Source: Rubrivivax albus
Lineage (GTDB): Bacteria; Pseudomonadota; Gammaproteobacteria; Burkholderiales; Burkholderiaceae_C
Direction of reading: 5' to 3'
NCBI RefSeq assembly: GCF_004016515.1
Contig: NZ_SACT01000002.1
Location: 496,001 to 560,000, forward strand
Length of the DNA stretch: 64,000 bases
Shown: in pieces, positions 45,429-54,283 of the stretch
How positions within the stretch are numbered: the first letter of the stretch is position 1
Layout of the letters: every line of letters begins with the position of its first letter
Position numbers and translations under genes: made by a program
The notes under the pieces: model-generated
What the model saw: only the letters and a program-made list of their open reading frames with translations
Databases searched by the model: none
What the model was told of the DNA's origin: nothing

Positions 45429-46247
45429 TCACGTCGGAGGGGTGTCGGAATCCTTGCCTGCGGGGCCCAGCTCGGCGGCCAGGGTCGTGTATGCCGCCAC
45501 CGGCACCTCCTCCGCCCGCCGCTGCAGGTCGAAGTGTCCGGTGTAGCCGCGCGCCTCGAGCCAGCGCCCGAGGCTGTGACGCAGCAGCTTGCGACGCTGC
45601 GAGAAGGCCGACTGCACCAGCGCCTCCAGCACCGCCGGGTCCACGGCCGCCGGCTGCGGCCACGGCAGCATGCGCACGATGGCGGAGTCGACCCGCGGCG
45701 GTGGGTCGAAGGCCTCGGGCGGCACGTCGAGCACGCTCTCCATGTGGTAGCGCCACTGGAGCATCACCGACAGGCGGCCGTAGTCCTTGCCGCCGGGCGT
45801 GGCCACCATGCGGTCCACCACCTCCTTCTGCAGCATGAAGTGCTGGTCGGCCACGCGGCCAGCCCAGGGCAGCAGGTGGAACAGGATGGGGCTGGAGATG
45901 TTGTAGGGCAGGTTGCCCACCACGCGCAGCGGCTTCGGCGCCGCGGCATCGGCCAGGGCGCCGAAGTCCACCGTCAGCACGTCGGCCTCCACCACCTGCA
46001 GCCCGGCCCGCGCCCGCAAGCGCGCGGCCAGGTCGCGGTCCAGTTCGATGACGGTGAGGGCACCGCAGCGTTCGAGCAGCGGCTGCGTCAGCGCCATCAG
46101 GCCCGGGCCGATCTCGACCAGCGCCTGCCCAGGCCGCGGGTCGATCTCGCGCACGATGGCGCCGATGATGGCGCTGTCGGTCAGGAAGTGCTGGCCGAAG
46201 CGCTTGCGCGCGACATGGCCCGCCTGGGGCGTGCCGTGGCGGCTCAC
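45429..46247 (-). CDS. rsmA: 16S rRNA dimethyladenosine transferase (RsmA/KsgA)
   Basis: A 272-residue methyltransferase. [12 protein letters not shown] is the family opening. The SAM motif is [17 protein letters not shown], and [15 protein letters not shown] is the adenine-binding motif IV. It dimethylates two adenines of helix 45 in 16S rRNA in late 30S assembly. Its start overlaps the stop of surA (ATGA-type), giving the known lptD-surA-rsmA order. Confidence 0.96.
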   Translation of the reverse strand: MSRHGTPQAGHVARKRFGQHFLTDSAIIGAIVREIDPRPGQALVEIGPGLMALTQPLLERCGALTVIELDRDLAARLRARAGLQVVEADVLTVDFGALADAAAPKPLRVVGNLPYNISSPILFHLLPWAGRVADQHFMLQKEVVDRMVATPGGKDYGRLSVMLQWRYHMESVLDVPPEAFDPPPRVDSAIVRMLPWPQPAAVDPAVLEALVQSAFSQRRKLLRHSLGRWLEARGYTGHFDLQRRAEEVPVAAYTTLAAELGPAGKDSDTPPT

Positions 46248-47590
46248 CGGCGGGCCGTGGCGAGGTCCGGCTCGCGGACCTCGACGTAGGCGCGGGCCCG
46301 CAGTTCGTCCACCCAGTCCTGGTAGGCCTGCTGAAACTTGCGCTCGCGCAGGATGTTGCGCACCTGCTCGCGCCGCTCGGCCGGTGCCATGGCGGCGCGG
46401 CGACGCTCCAGCACCTGGATCAGGTGCACACCGAAGCGCGACGCCACCGGCTCGGAGATCTCGCCCGGCGCCAGGCGGCTGGCCGGCTCGTCGAACTCCG
46501 GCACCATCACGCCCGGGCCGTACCAGCCCAGGTCACCGCCGGCCGCGGCGGAACCGTCCTCCGAGACCTCGCGCGCCACGTCCTCGAAGCGGCGTTCGCC
46601 GCCTTCGATCTGGCGCTTGAGGTCGCGGAGCCGGCGCGCGGCCTGTTCGGGCGACGCCTGTGGCGAGGTGCGCAGCAGGATGTGCCGAGCACGGGTCTCG
46701 ACCACCGCATCGTCGGCCGCCTGCGCCTGCCGATCGACGAGCTTGAGCACGTGGAAGCCGGCGCCGCTGCGCACCAATGCCGCCGCCACCTGGCCCACCT
46801 CGAGGCCACGCACCGCGTCGACGAAGAGATCCGGCAGGCGTTCTGGCGGGCGCAGGCCGAGCTCGCCGCCACGCTCGCGACTGGCATCGTCGGACAGCTC
46901 GCGCGCCACGGCGGCGAAGTCCTCGCCCGCGCGCACCCGCGACAGCGCCTGCTCGGCGCGCAGCCGACGCTCGGCCAGTGCCGTGCCATCGGCACCGTCG
47001 GGCACCGCCACCAGGATCTGCGCGATGTTGACCTCGGCGTTGGCACGTGACGCCTCTCGTTCGGCCGCAAGCTCGCGGTCGACCTCCTCCTCGCTGACGA
47101 CGATGCGGCCGATGACCTCCTGCTCGCGTGTGCGCTCCACCGCGATCTGGTCGCGCAGCTGGGCGCGAAAGCGCGTCATGTCCAGGCCCTCGATCTGCAG
47201 CCGCTCGCGCAGTTGCGCCACCGTCATCTGGTTCTGCGCCGCCACGCTGCCCACGGCGCGGTCGATCTCGGCCTCGTCGATGCGCCAGCCCAGGTCGCGC
47301 GCGTGCGTGACGATGACGCGCTCCTCGATCAGGCTCTCCAGCGCCTGCGCAAGCAGCGCGTCGGCGGGCGGCACCGGCTGCCCGGCGCGCAGGGCGCCCT
47401 GGCGGATCAGCGCCTGCCGGCGGCCGAGTTCCACGGCGGTCACGAGCTCCTGGTTGACCACGGCCACGATGTGGTCGCCGGGCGTGGCCACCACGCGCGG
47501 CTCGGCCACGCGCTGTGCCGCGGCCGGTGCCAGCGTGCTGAGGGCGGCGCAGGCGGCCAGGGCCTGGCGGAGAAGGGAATGTCGGGTCAT
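46244..47590 (-). CDS. surA: Periplasmic chaperone / peptidyl-prolyl isomerase SurA
   Basis: A 448-residue exported protein with a signal peptide (to about residue 25, PAAAQ). The SurA N-terminal domain ([19 protein letters not shown]) and two parvulin domains follow, the first starting at [13 protein letters not shown] and the second at [14 protein letters not shown]. SurA escorts unfolded outer-membrane proteins, LptD among them, to the Bam complex. Overlaps lptD upstream and rsmA downstream by 4 bp. Confidence 0.94.
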   Translation of the reverse strand: MTRHSLLRQALAACAALSTLAPAAAQRVAEPRVVATPGDHIVAVVNQELVTAVELGRRQALIRQGALRAGQPVPPADALLAQALESLIEERVIVTHARDLGWRIDEAEIDRAVGSVAAQNQMTVAQLRERLQIEGLDMTRFRAQLRDQIAVERTREQEVIGRIVVSEEEVDRELAAEREASRANAEVNIAQILVAVPDGADGTALAERRLRAEQALSRVRAGEDFAAVARELSDDASRERGGELGLRPPERLPDLFVDAVRGLEVGQVAAALVRSGAGFHVLKLVDRQAQAADDAVVETRARHILLRTSPQASPEQAARRLRDLKRQIEGGERRFEDVAREVSEDGSAAAGGDLGWYGPGVMVPEFDEPASRLAPGEISEPVASRFGVHLIQVLERRRAAMAPAERREQVRNILRERKFQQAYQDWVDELRARAYVEVREPDLATARR

Positions 47591-49902
47591 GGTGTCGGGG
47601 CCGCGCCGGCGGGCGCATCGTCGGCTTCACGCAGCAGGCGGTAGCCGGGGATATTGTCCTTCAGGACCTGCAGCGGGCTCGGTCCGAGTCGCGACAGGCC
47701 CACGAGTTCCAGTTGCAACATCAGCCGAGTGGTGGCGGCCGACACGCCGGTGGACTGGCGCTCGGCCACCATGCGCAGGATCCAGCAGCCGGCGTCGTAC
47801 TCGGCGCCGACCAGCGAATCGGTGATCCGGCTGTCCTTCAGGCTGTAGTTGATGCGGCCCACGCCGTACCACGTGCCGCTGCAGCTGCTGCGCGGGCGGC
47901 CGCCGGCAGCCGGCGCGTTCAGCGGCCACTGCCATCCGAGCTCGAACTGTTCGCTGACCCCGCGCGCCAGGCGGTAGCGGCCGCTGACCGTGCGGTACGG
48001 CCCGGCCAGGTAGCTGGCCCCGAGGATGGAGCGCTGCAGGCGGCCGATGTCCGGGCTGTACTGCATCGACGCGTCCAGCGTCCAGCGCGGCAGCAGCGTC
48101 GTCGACCCGAACAGCAGGATGTCCGACAGGCGCTGGTCCTGCACCGGGCCGTCGACGTCGCCGTCGGCCTGCGGCGCCACGCGCTGGTCGGCGAAGCGGA
48201 AGCGCTGCACGATGCCCACGCGCAGCAGCTCGGCGCCGTCGCCCGGGTCGATCAGGCGGCTGGTGACACCGGCGGTGAGCTCGTTGGCGTCGGAGACGCG
48301 GTCGATGCCGGAAAAGGCGTTCGTGGTGTAGATCGAACTGAGGTTGAAGTCCTTGCCGTAGGCATCGAAGTTGGGCAGGTGGTCCTGCCGCTTGTAGGGC
48401 GTGCGCACGTACAGCAGACGCGGCTCCAGCGTCTGGCGCAGCGACGTGCGGCCGAACCAGCCTTCGGCGTCGCGCTCCAGCCGCAGGCCGGCGTCGAAGG
48501 AAAAGGTGCCGATCAGGCGACCGGCCTCGCGGCGGCCGTCGGCCATCGGCTCGTCGGTGCGGTAGCGGGCCGCATTCAGCGCCAGCCGCGGCACCAGGCT
48601 CACGCCGCCGGCCCGCCATGGCCACGCCACCTGGCCCAGCGCGTGCCAGCGCCAGGCCTCGGGGCGCAGGCCGCCGCTGTCGTCGTCGGGGCGCTCGAAG
48701 CGGTTGAGTTCGAGCTCGCCGCTGACCTCCAGCGGCCCCAGCCAGCCGCCACGGCCGCGCCCGGACAGGCCCAGGCGCGGCGCACGGGCGTAGGGCGCGA
48801 CGATGGGCGCCTCGGCGTCCTGCAGCACCTGCCAGTGCTGCACCTGCGCGTAGGCGTTCAGCGCCAGCGGGCCCAGGGTCATCGGCCGGTCCAGCCGGGC
48901 CGACGCGTCCAGCAGGCGTGGCGTGAGCAGGCGGCCGAAACGCGGGAAGTCCTTCCACCAGTCGTCGTCGGACACGCGCACGCCGTCCACGCGCAGCGTG
49001 CCCAGCGCGCCCAGCGCGTGCTGGTGGCGCAGCGCCAGCAGGCCGCGCGCGCGGCCGGCCACGCGGTCGTCGGGCAGCCATTGGGTGTCGACCTGGCCCT
49101 GATGCTCTGGCGCCAGCCAGCGCAGCTGCGTGTCCAGGCCCACGCCGCGGCGCGTGAGCACGCGTGGCGTCAGCGTCAGGTCGCGGTCGGGCGCGAGGTT
49201 CCAGTACCAGGGCACGGCCAGCTCCAGGCCGCTGCGGCTGTCCAGGCCGACCGTCGGTGGCAGCCAGCCGGTCTTGCGCGCCCCGGTGACCGGGAAGCTC
49301 AGCCGCGGCAGGGCCAGGATGGACACGCCCTGGAAACGCAGCCGCGCGCCCTCGGCGCGGCCTTCGTTGGCGTCGAAGTCCATGGTCACGGACCGTGCCT
49401 GCAGTTGCCAGTCGGGCTCGCTGCCGTCCTCGGGCCGCGGGCAGCTGGTGTAGCGCGCGTCGGCCGCCGTCAGCTGCGTGCGGCTGGCGAAGTCGATGCG
49501 CGAGGCCTCGCCGCGCGTGCCCAGCGGCGGGAAGTCGAACTGCGGCGCCACGAACCAGCCGCTGAAGTCGCGCACGGTCAGTTCGGCGGCATCACCGCGG
49601 AAGATGGCTCCCTCGCGCTCGAGACGCACACCGCCGCTGGCGGCGGCGCGGTCGGTCGGCGGGCGGTAGCTCAGCCGGTCGGCGCGGATCAGCAGGCCGC
49701 CCTGGCGCAGGCGCACGTCGCCTTCGGCCACGGTCTCGCGGTCGGTGGTGACGGTGAGCCGCTCGGCGCTGAGTTCGATCGGCAGCGCAGCGGCAGGCCT
49801 GGTCAGCGCGGGCTCGGCCGCCCGAGCCGTCGGCAGGCCGATCACGGAAGCCGTCAAGGCCAGCCAGGCGAGCCGACGCAGGGCAAGGCGGGGAACCAAC
49901 AT
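47587..49902 (-). CDS. lptD: LPS-assembly protein LptD
   Basis: A 771-residue outer-membrane barrel. Signal peptide to about residue 28 (PTARAAEP). The N-terminal jellyroll region contains VTTDRETVAEGDVRLRQGGLLI; the barrel part contains PRLLYVRTPYKRQDHLPNFD and the C-terminal LELVGLSRLG. Cysteines C154 and later CSGTWYG and CWILRM could supply the interdomain disulfides. With LptE it inserts LPS into the outer leaflet. Its ATG is only 18 bp from the divergent amgK ATG, so the promoters must overlap coding sequence. Confidence 0.93.
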   Translation of the reverse strand: MLVPRLALRRLAWLALTASVIGLPTARAAEPALTRPAAALPIELSAERLTVTTDRETVAEGDVRLRQGGLLIRADRLSYRPPTDRAAASGGVRLEREGAIFRGDAAELTVRDFSGWFVAPQFDFPPLGTRGEASRIDFASRTQLTAADARYTSCPRPEDGSEPDWQLQARSVTMDFDANEGRAEGARLRFQGVSILALPRLSFPVTGARKTGWLPPTVGLDSRSGLELAVPWYWNLAPDRDLTLTPRVLTRRGVGLDTQLRWLAPEHQGQVDTQWLPDDRVAGRARGLLALRHQHALGALGTLRVDGVRVSDDDWWKDFPRFGRLLTPRLLDASARLDRPMTLGPLALNAYAQVQHWQVLQDAEAPIVAPYARAPRLGLSGRGRGGWLGPLEVSGELELNRFERPDDDSGGLRPEAWRWHALGQVAWPWRAGGVSLVPRLALNAARYRTDEPMADGRREAGRLIGTFSFDAGLRLERDAEGWFGRTSLRQTLEPRLLYVRTPYKRQDHLPNFDAYGKDFNLSSIYTTNAFSGIDRVSDANELTAGVTSRLIDPGDGAELLRVGIVQRFRFADQRVAPQADGDVDGPVQDQRLSDILLFGSTTLLPRWTLDASMQYSPDIGRLQRSILGASYLAGPYRTVSGRYRLARGVSEQFELGWQWPLNAPAAGGRPRSSCSGTWYGVGRINYSLKDSRITDSLVGAEYDAGCWILRMVAERQSTGVSAATTRLMLQLELVGLSRLGPSPLQVLKDNIPGYRLLREADDAPAGAAPTP

Positions 49903-49920
49903 TCGTAGAATGAATTATCC

Positions 49921-51009
49921 ATGCCCCCTGCCGCCGAACCCGCCGCCGCCGACCCCGCGCCCGCCACCCCGATCACGTGGGCCGACCCGGCGCGTGAAGC
50001 GGCCTTCGAGGCTTGGTTCGCCGGCGTGACGCCGGCCCACGGCCTGCGGCGCGAGACACTGGCATCGGCGTCGGCCGACGCCAGCTTCCGCCGCTACTTC
50101 CGCGTGGCTGGCAGCGAGGGTTCCTGCATCGTGATGGATGCGCCGCCGCCGCAGGAGGACGTGCGACCCTTCGTGCGCATGGCCCGCCGCATCGCCCAGG
50201 CCGGCCTGAACGCGCCGCCGGTGCTGGCCGCCGACGAGGCACAGGGCTTCCTGCTGCTGGGCGACCTTGGCAGCGAGCTCTACCTGAACCGCCTGCAGCA
50301 GTGCGACGCGGCCGAGGCCGACCACCTGATGCGCCAGGCGCTGCAGGCCCTGGTGCACTTTCAGCAGCACGTGGCGGCTGACGACCTGCCGCCCTACGAC
50401 GAGGCCCTGCTCGCCCGCGAACTGGCCCTCTTTCCCGACTGGTGCGTGCAGCGCGAATTCGGCATCACCTGGTCCGACAAGGAGCGCGCGGCCTGGGACC
50501 GCATCTGCCGCGTGCTGATGGACAGCGCGCTGGCCCAGCCGCAGGTGGCGGTGCACCGCGACTGGATGCCGCGCAACCTGATGCTGGCCGACCCCAACCC
50601 CGGCATCCTCGATTTCCAGGACGCGGTGCGCGGCCCGGTGACCTACGACGTGGCCTCGATGCTGCGCGACGCCTTCCTCTCCTGGGAGGAGGAACGCGAG
50701 ATCGACTGGGCCGTGCGCTGGTGGGAACAGGCGCGGCGTGCCGGCGTGCCGCTGGGCGAGGCGATGGCGCACGACTTCGGCGAGTTCTGGCGCGCGCTGG
50801 AATGGATGGGCCTGCAGCGCCACCTGAAGGTGCTGGGCATCTTCTGCCGGCTGAAACACCGTGACGGCAAGCCGGCCTATGCCGCCGACCTGCCGCGCTT
50901 CTTCGCCTATGCCACCAAGGTGGCCAACCGCTACGCGCCATTGCGCCCGCTGCTGCCGCTGCTGGCGCCGATGAGCGGCCAGCGCGTCGGCGAAGGCTTC
51001 ACCTTCTAG
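49921..51009 (+). CDS. amgK: AmgK-like sugar kinase (anomeric MurNAc/GlcNAc kinase)
   Basis: A 362-residue aminoglycoside-phosphotransferase-fold kinase. The Brenner motif HRDWMPRNLML starts near residue 212, and the metal motif LDFQDAVRGPVTYD near 230. AmgK phosphorylates N-acetylmuramate or N-acetylglucosamine at the anomeric position in the cell-wall recycling bypass that gives intrinsic fosfomycin resistance. Usually murU follows; here an ABC exporter comes 8 bp later. It lies divergent from lptD, a typical position. Confidence 0.85.
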   Translation: MPPAAEPAAADPAPATPITWADPAREAAFEAWFAGVTPAHGLRRETLASASADASFRRYFRVAGSEGSCIVMDAPPPQEDVRPFVRMARRIAQAGLNAPPVLAADEAQGFLLLGDLGSELYLNRLQQCDAAEADHLMRQALQALVHFQQHVAADDLPPYDEALLARELALFPDWCVQREFGITWSDKERAAWDRICRVLMDSALAQPQVAVHRDWMPRNLMLADPNPGILDFQDAVRGPVTYDVASMLRDAFLSWEEEREIDWAVRWWEQARRAGVPLGEAMAHDFGEFWRALEWMGLQRHLKVLGIFCRLKHRDGKPAYAADLPRFFAYATKVANRYAPLRPLLPLLAPMSGQRVGEGFTF

Positions 51010-51017
51010 GCGCCGCC

Positions 51018-52850
51018 ATGCCCTCCCTGTCCTGGGCGCGCCTGCGCCCCACCGCCGTTCCCGCCAGCGCGCCGCCCACCGGGCTCTGGGCCTTCTACTG
51101 GCATTTCATCCGCCAGTCGCGCGGGCTGTACGCCGCGCTGTTCGTCACCGGCCTGGGCGTGGCGCTGATCGATACCGTGATCCCGCTGTTCATCGGCCGC
51201 CTGGTGCGGCTGATGGAATCGGCCGACCGCGCTGCCGCCGTGCAGGGCGCGCTGCCCATGCTGCTGGGCATGGCCGCGCTGGTGCTGTTGGGCCGGCCGC
51301 TGGCGCTGCTGGCCGACAGCGTGGTGCGCAACATCATCGTCGTGCCCGGGGTGACCAGCCTGATCCGCTGGCAGAGCCACTGGCACGTGGTGCGGCAGAG
51401 CTGGCCCTTCTTCCAGAACGACTTCGCCGGCCGCATCGCCAACCGCGTGATGCAGACCAGCAACGCGGTGCGCGAGAGCGTGGTCTCCAGCATCCGCGGC
51501 GTCTGGTACATCGTGGCCTACGGCATCACCGCACTGGTGCTGATGGCCTCCAGCGACTGGCGTCTGGCCCTGCCCACGCTGCTGTGGTTCGCCGGCTACG
51601 TGGTCTTCCTGCGTCACTTCGTGCCCAAGGTGCGCGACCTGTCCAAGACCAGCAGCGAACTGCGCAGCAAGGTCATGGGCCGGGTGGTGGACAGCTACAC
51701 CAACATCCTCACCGTCAAGCTGTTCGCCCGCGCGCGCGACGAGGACGCCTACGTGCGCGACGTGATCGACGAGCACACCGGCGCCATCCGCGCCCACATG
51801 GCGCTGATCACGCGCTTCATGACCACGCTGTCGGTGCTCAACGCGCTGCTGCTGGTGGGCACCGGTGCCATCGGCGTGTGGCTCTGGGCCGCCGGCACCA
51901 TCGACGCCGGCACCGTGGCCACCGCGCTGCCGCTGGCCTGGACGATCGCCAACGTCGCCGGCTGGGTGAGCTGGGAAGTCACCAGCGTGTTCGAGAACAT
52001 CGGCGTGGTGCAGGAGGGCATGGAGACGATCGCCGTGCCGCACACGATGGTGGACGCGCCCGACGCCCGCGAGCTCCAGGTCCCGGAAGGCGGCATCCGC
52101 TTCGAGCACCTGACCTACACCTACGGCCGCAGCGACGGCAAGCGGGTTCTGGACGACTTCGACCTCGCCATCCGCCCCGGCGAGCGCGTGGGCCTGGTGG
52201 GCCGCTCCGGCGCCGGCAAGAGCACGCTGGTGAACCTGCTGCTGCGCTTCCACGAGGTGGAGCAGGGCGCGATCCGCATCGACGGCCAGGACATCCGCGG
52301 CGTCACGCAGGAAAGCCTGCGCGCGGCCATCGGCATGGTCACGCAGGACACCTCGCTGCTGCACCGCTCGATCGCCGAGAACATCCGTTATGGCCGGCCC
52401 GGCGCGACGCTGGACGACATCGTCGCTGCGGCGAAGAAGGCGCAGGCGCACGAGTTCATCCTCGGCCTGCAGGACTGGCAGGGTCGCACCGGCTACGACG
52501 CCCACGTGGGCGAGCGCGGCGTCAAGCTCAGCGGCGGCCAGCGCCAGCGCATTAGCATTGCGCGCGTGGTGCTCAAGGACGCGCCGATCCTGGTGCTCGA
52601 CGAGGCCACCAGCGCGCTGGACAGCGAGGTCGAGCTCGCGATCCAGGAGCAGCTGCTGGGCCTGATGGAGGGCAAGACCGTGATCGCCATCGCCCACCGG
52701 CTGTCGACCATCGCGCGCATGGACCGGCTGGTCGTGCTGGAGGCCGGGCGCATCGTCGAGACCGGCACGCACGCAGAACTGCTGGCCCTGAAGGGCCACT
52801 ATGCGGCGCTGTGGGCGCACCAGAGCGGCGGCTTCCTGGGCGAGGCATGA
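51018..52850 (+). CDS. ABC exporter, fused permease and ATP-binding domains
   Basis: A 610-residue half-transporter. The N-terminal ~340 residues form six helices with the TMD of type IV exporters. The ATPase has Walker A GRSGAGKST (about residue 395), the signature LSGGQRQRISIAR and Walker B ILVLDEATSALD with the H-loop in AIAHRLSTIA. The architecture is that of MsbA/Rv1819c-like exporters; the substrate is unknown. It lies 8 bp after amgK, so an envelope role is suggested by context only. Confidence 0.9.
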   Translation: MPSLSWARLRPTAVPASAPPTGLWAFYWHFIRQSRGLYAALFVTGLGVALIDTVIPLFIGRLVRLMESADRAAAVQGALPMLLGMAALVLLGRPLALLADSVVRNIIVVPGVTSLIRWQSHWHVVRQSWPFFQNDFAGRIANRVMQTSNAVRESVVSSIRGVWYIVAYGITALVLMASSDWRLALPTLLWFAGYVVFLRHFVPKVRDLSKTSSELRSKVMGRVVDSYTNILTVKLFARARDEDAYVRDVIDEHTGAIRAHMALITRFMTTLSVLNALLLVGTGAIGVWLWAAGTIDAGTVATALPLAWTIANVAGWVSWEVTSVFENIGVVQEGMETIAVPHTMVDAPDARELQVPEGGIRFEHLTYTYGRSDGKRVLDDFDLAIRPGERVGLVGRSGAGKSTLVNLLLRFHEVEQGAIRIDGQDIRGVTQESLRAAIGMVTQDTSLLHRSIAENIRYGRPGATLDDIVAAAKKAQAHEFILGLQDWQGRTGYDAHVGERGVKLSGGQRQRISIARVVLKDAPILVLDEATSALDSEVELAIQEQLLGLMEGKTVIAIAHRLSTIARMDRLVVLEAGRIVETGTHAELLALKGHYAALWAHQSGGFLGEA

Positions 52851-52854
52851 AAAG

Positions 52855-52910
52855 GCCCGCCACGGTGGCGGGCTGGGCGACAGCGCCTGCCGAGCCTCGA
52901 CCCGGCAGGC
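52855..52910 (-). terminator. Two hairpins between the ABC exporter and the PEP-CTERM gene
   Basis: A 9-bp inverted repeat (52855-52863 with 52865-52873) is followed on the minus strand by CCTTTTCAT, a fair rho-independent terminator for the PEP-CTERM gene. It overlaps the end region of the convergent exporter. A second 8-bp stem (52885-52892 with 52903-52910) lies between it and the PEP-CTERM stop. Confidence 0.65.
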
Positions 52911-52920
52911 GGTGCGGCTG

Positions 52921-53556
52921 TCAGGCCGCGCGGCGGCGCGCTGCCGCGCCCACGGCCAGCAGGCCCAGGGCCATCAGGCCGTAGGTGCCGGGTTCCGGCA
53001 CCGGCGCGATGCCGAAGGTGAGCGTGCCGCTGTCCCAGACGCCGTCCGCGCCGCCGGTGATGTCGTTGTACGACTCCCAGAACTCCAGGCGCAGCAGGCC
53101 ATCGGCGCCGACGGCGAACTCCAGGCCATAGTCGCCCAGCAACAGCGTGCCGCCGCTGTCGAAGCTCTGCGTGCCCGAGCTGTTCACACCGGTGGCGACG
53201 GTCAGGCTGAAGCCGTCGGTGATGGCCGAGTCGGTGAAGTCGATGCGCATCTCCGACAGCCAGCTGGGGCTGGTGGCCGTCAGCGTCACGTCCCATGCTG
53301 CCGAGACGATGGTTGCACCCGCGCCGACGGCCAGGCTGTAGACCTCGTTGAGGGCATTGCCGAAGCCTTCGTTGCTGCTGATGCCGGAGACGTCGAACAC
53401 GACCTCCGTGGCACTGATGCTCACGGGCGCAAGCACCGTGGTGCCCACGCTCGTGAACGGCGACGACGCCGTCGCCGGTTTCTGCGCCGCAAAGGCAGGC
53501 GCAGAGAACGCCAGCGCTGCTGCCAGCGCCAGCACATTGATCCTCTTTTTCGTCAT
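52921..53556 (-). CDS. PEP-CTERM sorting-domain protein
   Basis: A 211-residue exported protein with a signal peptide (KRINVLALAAALAFSAPAFA, residues 4-23) and a C-terminal sorting signal: VPEPGTYGLMALGLLAVG, then RRRAA. The VPEP motif, hydrophobic helix and arginine cluster are recognised by exosortase (EpsH/XrtA), which cuts and anchors the protein, often with exopolysaccharide. The middle is a beta-rich domain with no known function. Its start is preceded by GGAGGG. It has a sigma-54-type promoter (see 53624) and a long 5' hairpin. The exosortase is not in the window. Confidence 0.9.
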   Translation of the reverse strand: MTKKRINVLALAAALAFSAPAFAAQKPATASSPFTSVGTTVLAPVSISATEVVFDVSGISSNEGFGNALNEVYSLAVGAGATIVSAAWDVTLTATSPSWLSEMRIDFTDSAITDGFSLTVATGVNSSGTQSFDSGGTLLLGDYGLEFAVGADGLLRLEFWESYNDITGGADGVWDSGTLTFGIAPVPEPGTYGLMALGLLAVGAAARRRAA

Positions 53557-53589
53557 TCGGGGTATCCCTCCAAGGCTGTTGTAGACGCA

Positions 53590-53610
53590 GGGCGCACCAC
53601 TGGTGCGCCC
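53590..53610 (-). promoter_or_regulatory. Perfect palindrome at the 5' end of the PEP-CTERM transcript
   Basis: GGGCGCACCA-C-TGGTGCGCCC forms a perfect 10-bp inverted repeat. If transcription starts as predicted from the sigma-54 element (about 53613), this lies at about +4 to +24, so the mRNA begins with a strong hairpin that could stabilise it or serve as an operator. Confidence 0.5.
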
Positions 53611-53623
53611 CACGCAAGTCGAT

Positions 53624-53640
53624 AGCGAGCGCCGTGCCAA
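53624..53640 (-). promoter_or_regulatory. Sigma-54 (RpoN) promoter for the PEP-CTERM gene
   Basis: On the minus strand the text TTGGCACGGCGCTCGCT matches the sigma-54 consensus YTGGCACGRNNNTTGCW at all fixed positions except one (C for T in the -12 box). GG and GC are spaced by 10 bases as required. Sigma-54 control of PEP-CTERM genes through PrsK/PrsR is known in exosortase-bearing proteobacteria. Confidence 0.7.
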
Positions 53641-53674
53641 GGCAAGGCTGAAAACCCCGCTGCCAACCGGACAA

Positions 53675-53690
53675 CCCCGCGTCGGCGGGG
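53675..53690 (-). terminator. Possible terminator after the single-domain fasciclin gene
   Basis: CCCCGC-GTCG-GCGGGG gives a 6-bp GC stem; on the minus strand it is followed by TTGTCC. It lies in the 225-bp gap between the fasciclin gene and the PEP-CTERM gene on the same strand. The T-run is weak. Confidence 0.35.
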
Positions 53691-53781
53691 GGAGGGAAAC
53701 CCTGGCACGGTCACCGGCCGCCAGACCGGCCGCAACCAGGGCCGTGCGGCGCACACGGCCTGCCCGGGTTGCGGCCTGCGC

Positions 53782-54231
53782 TCAGGGCAGCACGACGCTG
53801 TCGATGACGTGGATCACGCCGTTGCTGGCCACGATGTCGGTCTTCACGACGTTGGCCGCGTCGACCTTCACGCCGCCGGTGGTGGACACCGTCAGCGTGC
53901 TGCCCTGCACCGTCTTGACCTCGCCAGCCTTGACGTCGGCGGCCATCACCTTGCCCGGCACCACGTGGTAGGTCAGCACCGCGGTGAGCTTGGCCTTGTC
54001 GGCCAGCAGCGCGTCGAGCTGGGCCTTCGGGATCTTGGCAAAGGCCTCGTCGGTGGGCGCGAACACGGTGAACGGGCCCGGGCCCTTGAGCGTGTCGATC
54101 AGGCCGGCGGCCTGCAGCGCGGTGGCCAGCGTCTTGAAGCTGCCGGCGGCCACGGCGGTGTCGACGATGTCCTTGGCCTGCGCGGCCAGGCCGAACGCGG
54201 CAACGGCCGCAGCGATCACGAACTTCTTCAT
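53782..54231 (-). CDS. Single-domain fasciclin (FAS1) protein
   Basis: A 149-residue exported protein: signal peptide [19 protein letters not shown] (residues 1-19) then one FAS1 domain ([62 protein letters not shown]). FAS1 domains mediate adhesion and matrix binding. It lies 52 bp after the multi-domain fasciclin gene and has its own AGGAG site, so the two are probably an operon. Confidence 0.92.
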   Translation of the reverse strand: MKKFVIAAAVAAFGLAAQAKDIVDTAVAAGSFKTLATALQAAGLIDTLKGPGPFTVFAPTDEAFAKIPKAQLDALLADKAKLTAVLTYHVVPGKVMAADVKAGEVKTVQGSTLTVSTTGGVKVDAANVVKTDIVASNGVIHVIDSVVLP

Positions 54232-54283
54232 GGCTTCACTCCTGAGGGGGTTGAGGAAACGAACGGGGAACGGAAAGCAGCGA

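Noticed and set aside
53701-53781. Small plus-strand gene next to the fasciclin gene
   Set aside because: Short arginine-rich frames without start signal or homology, overlapping terminator and palindromes.
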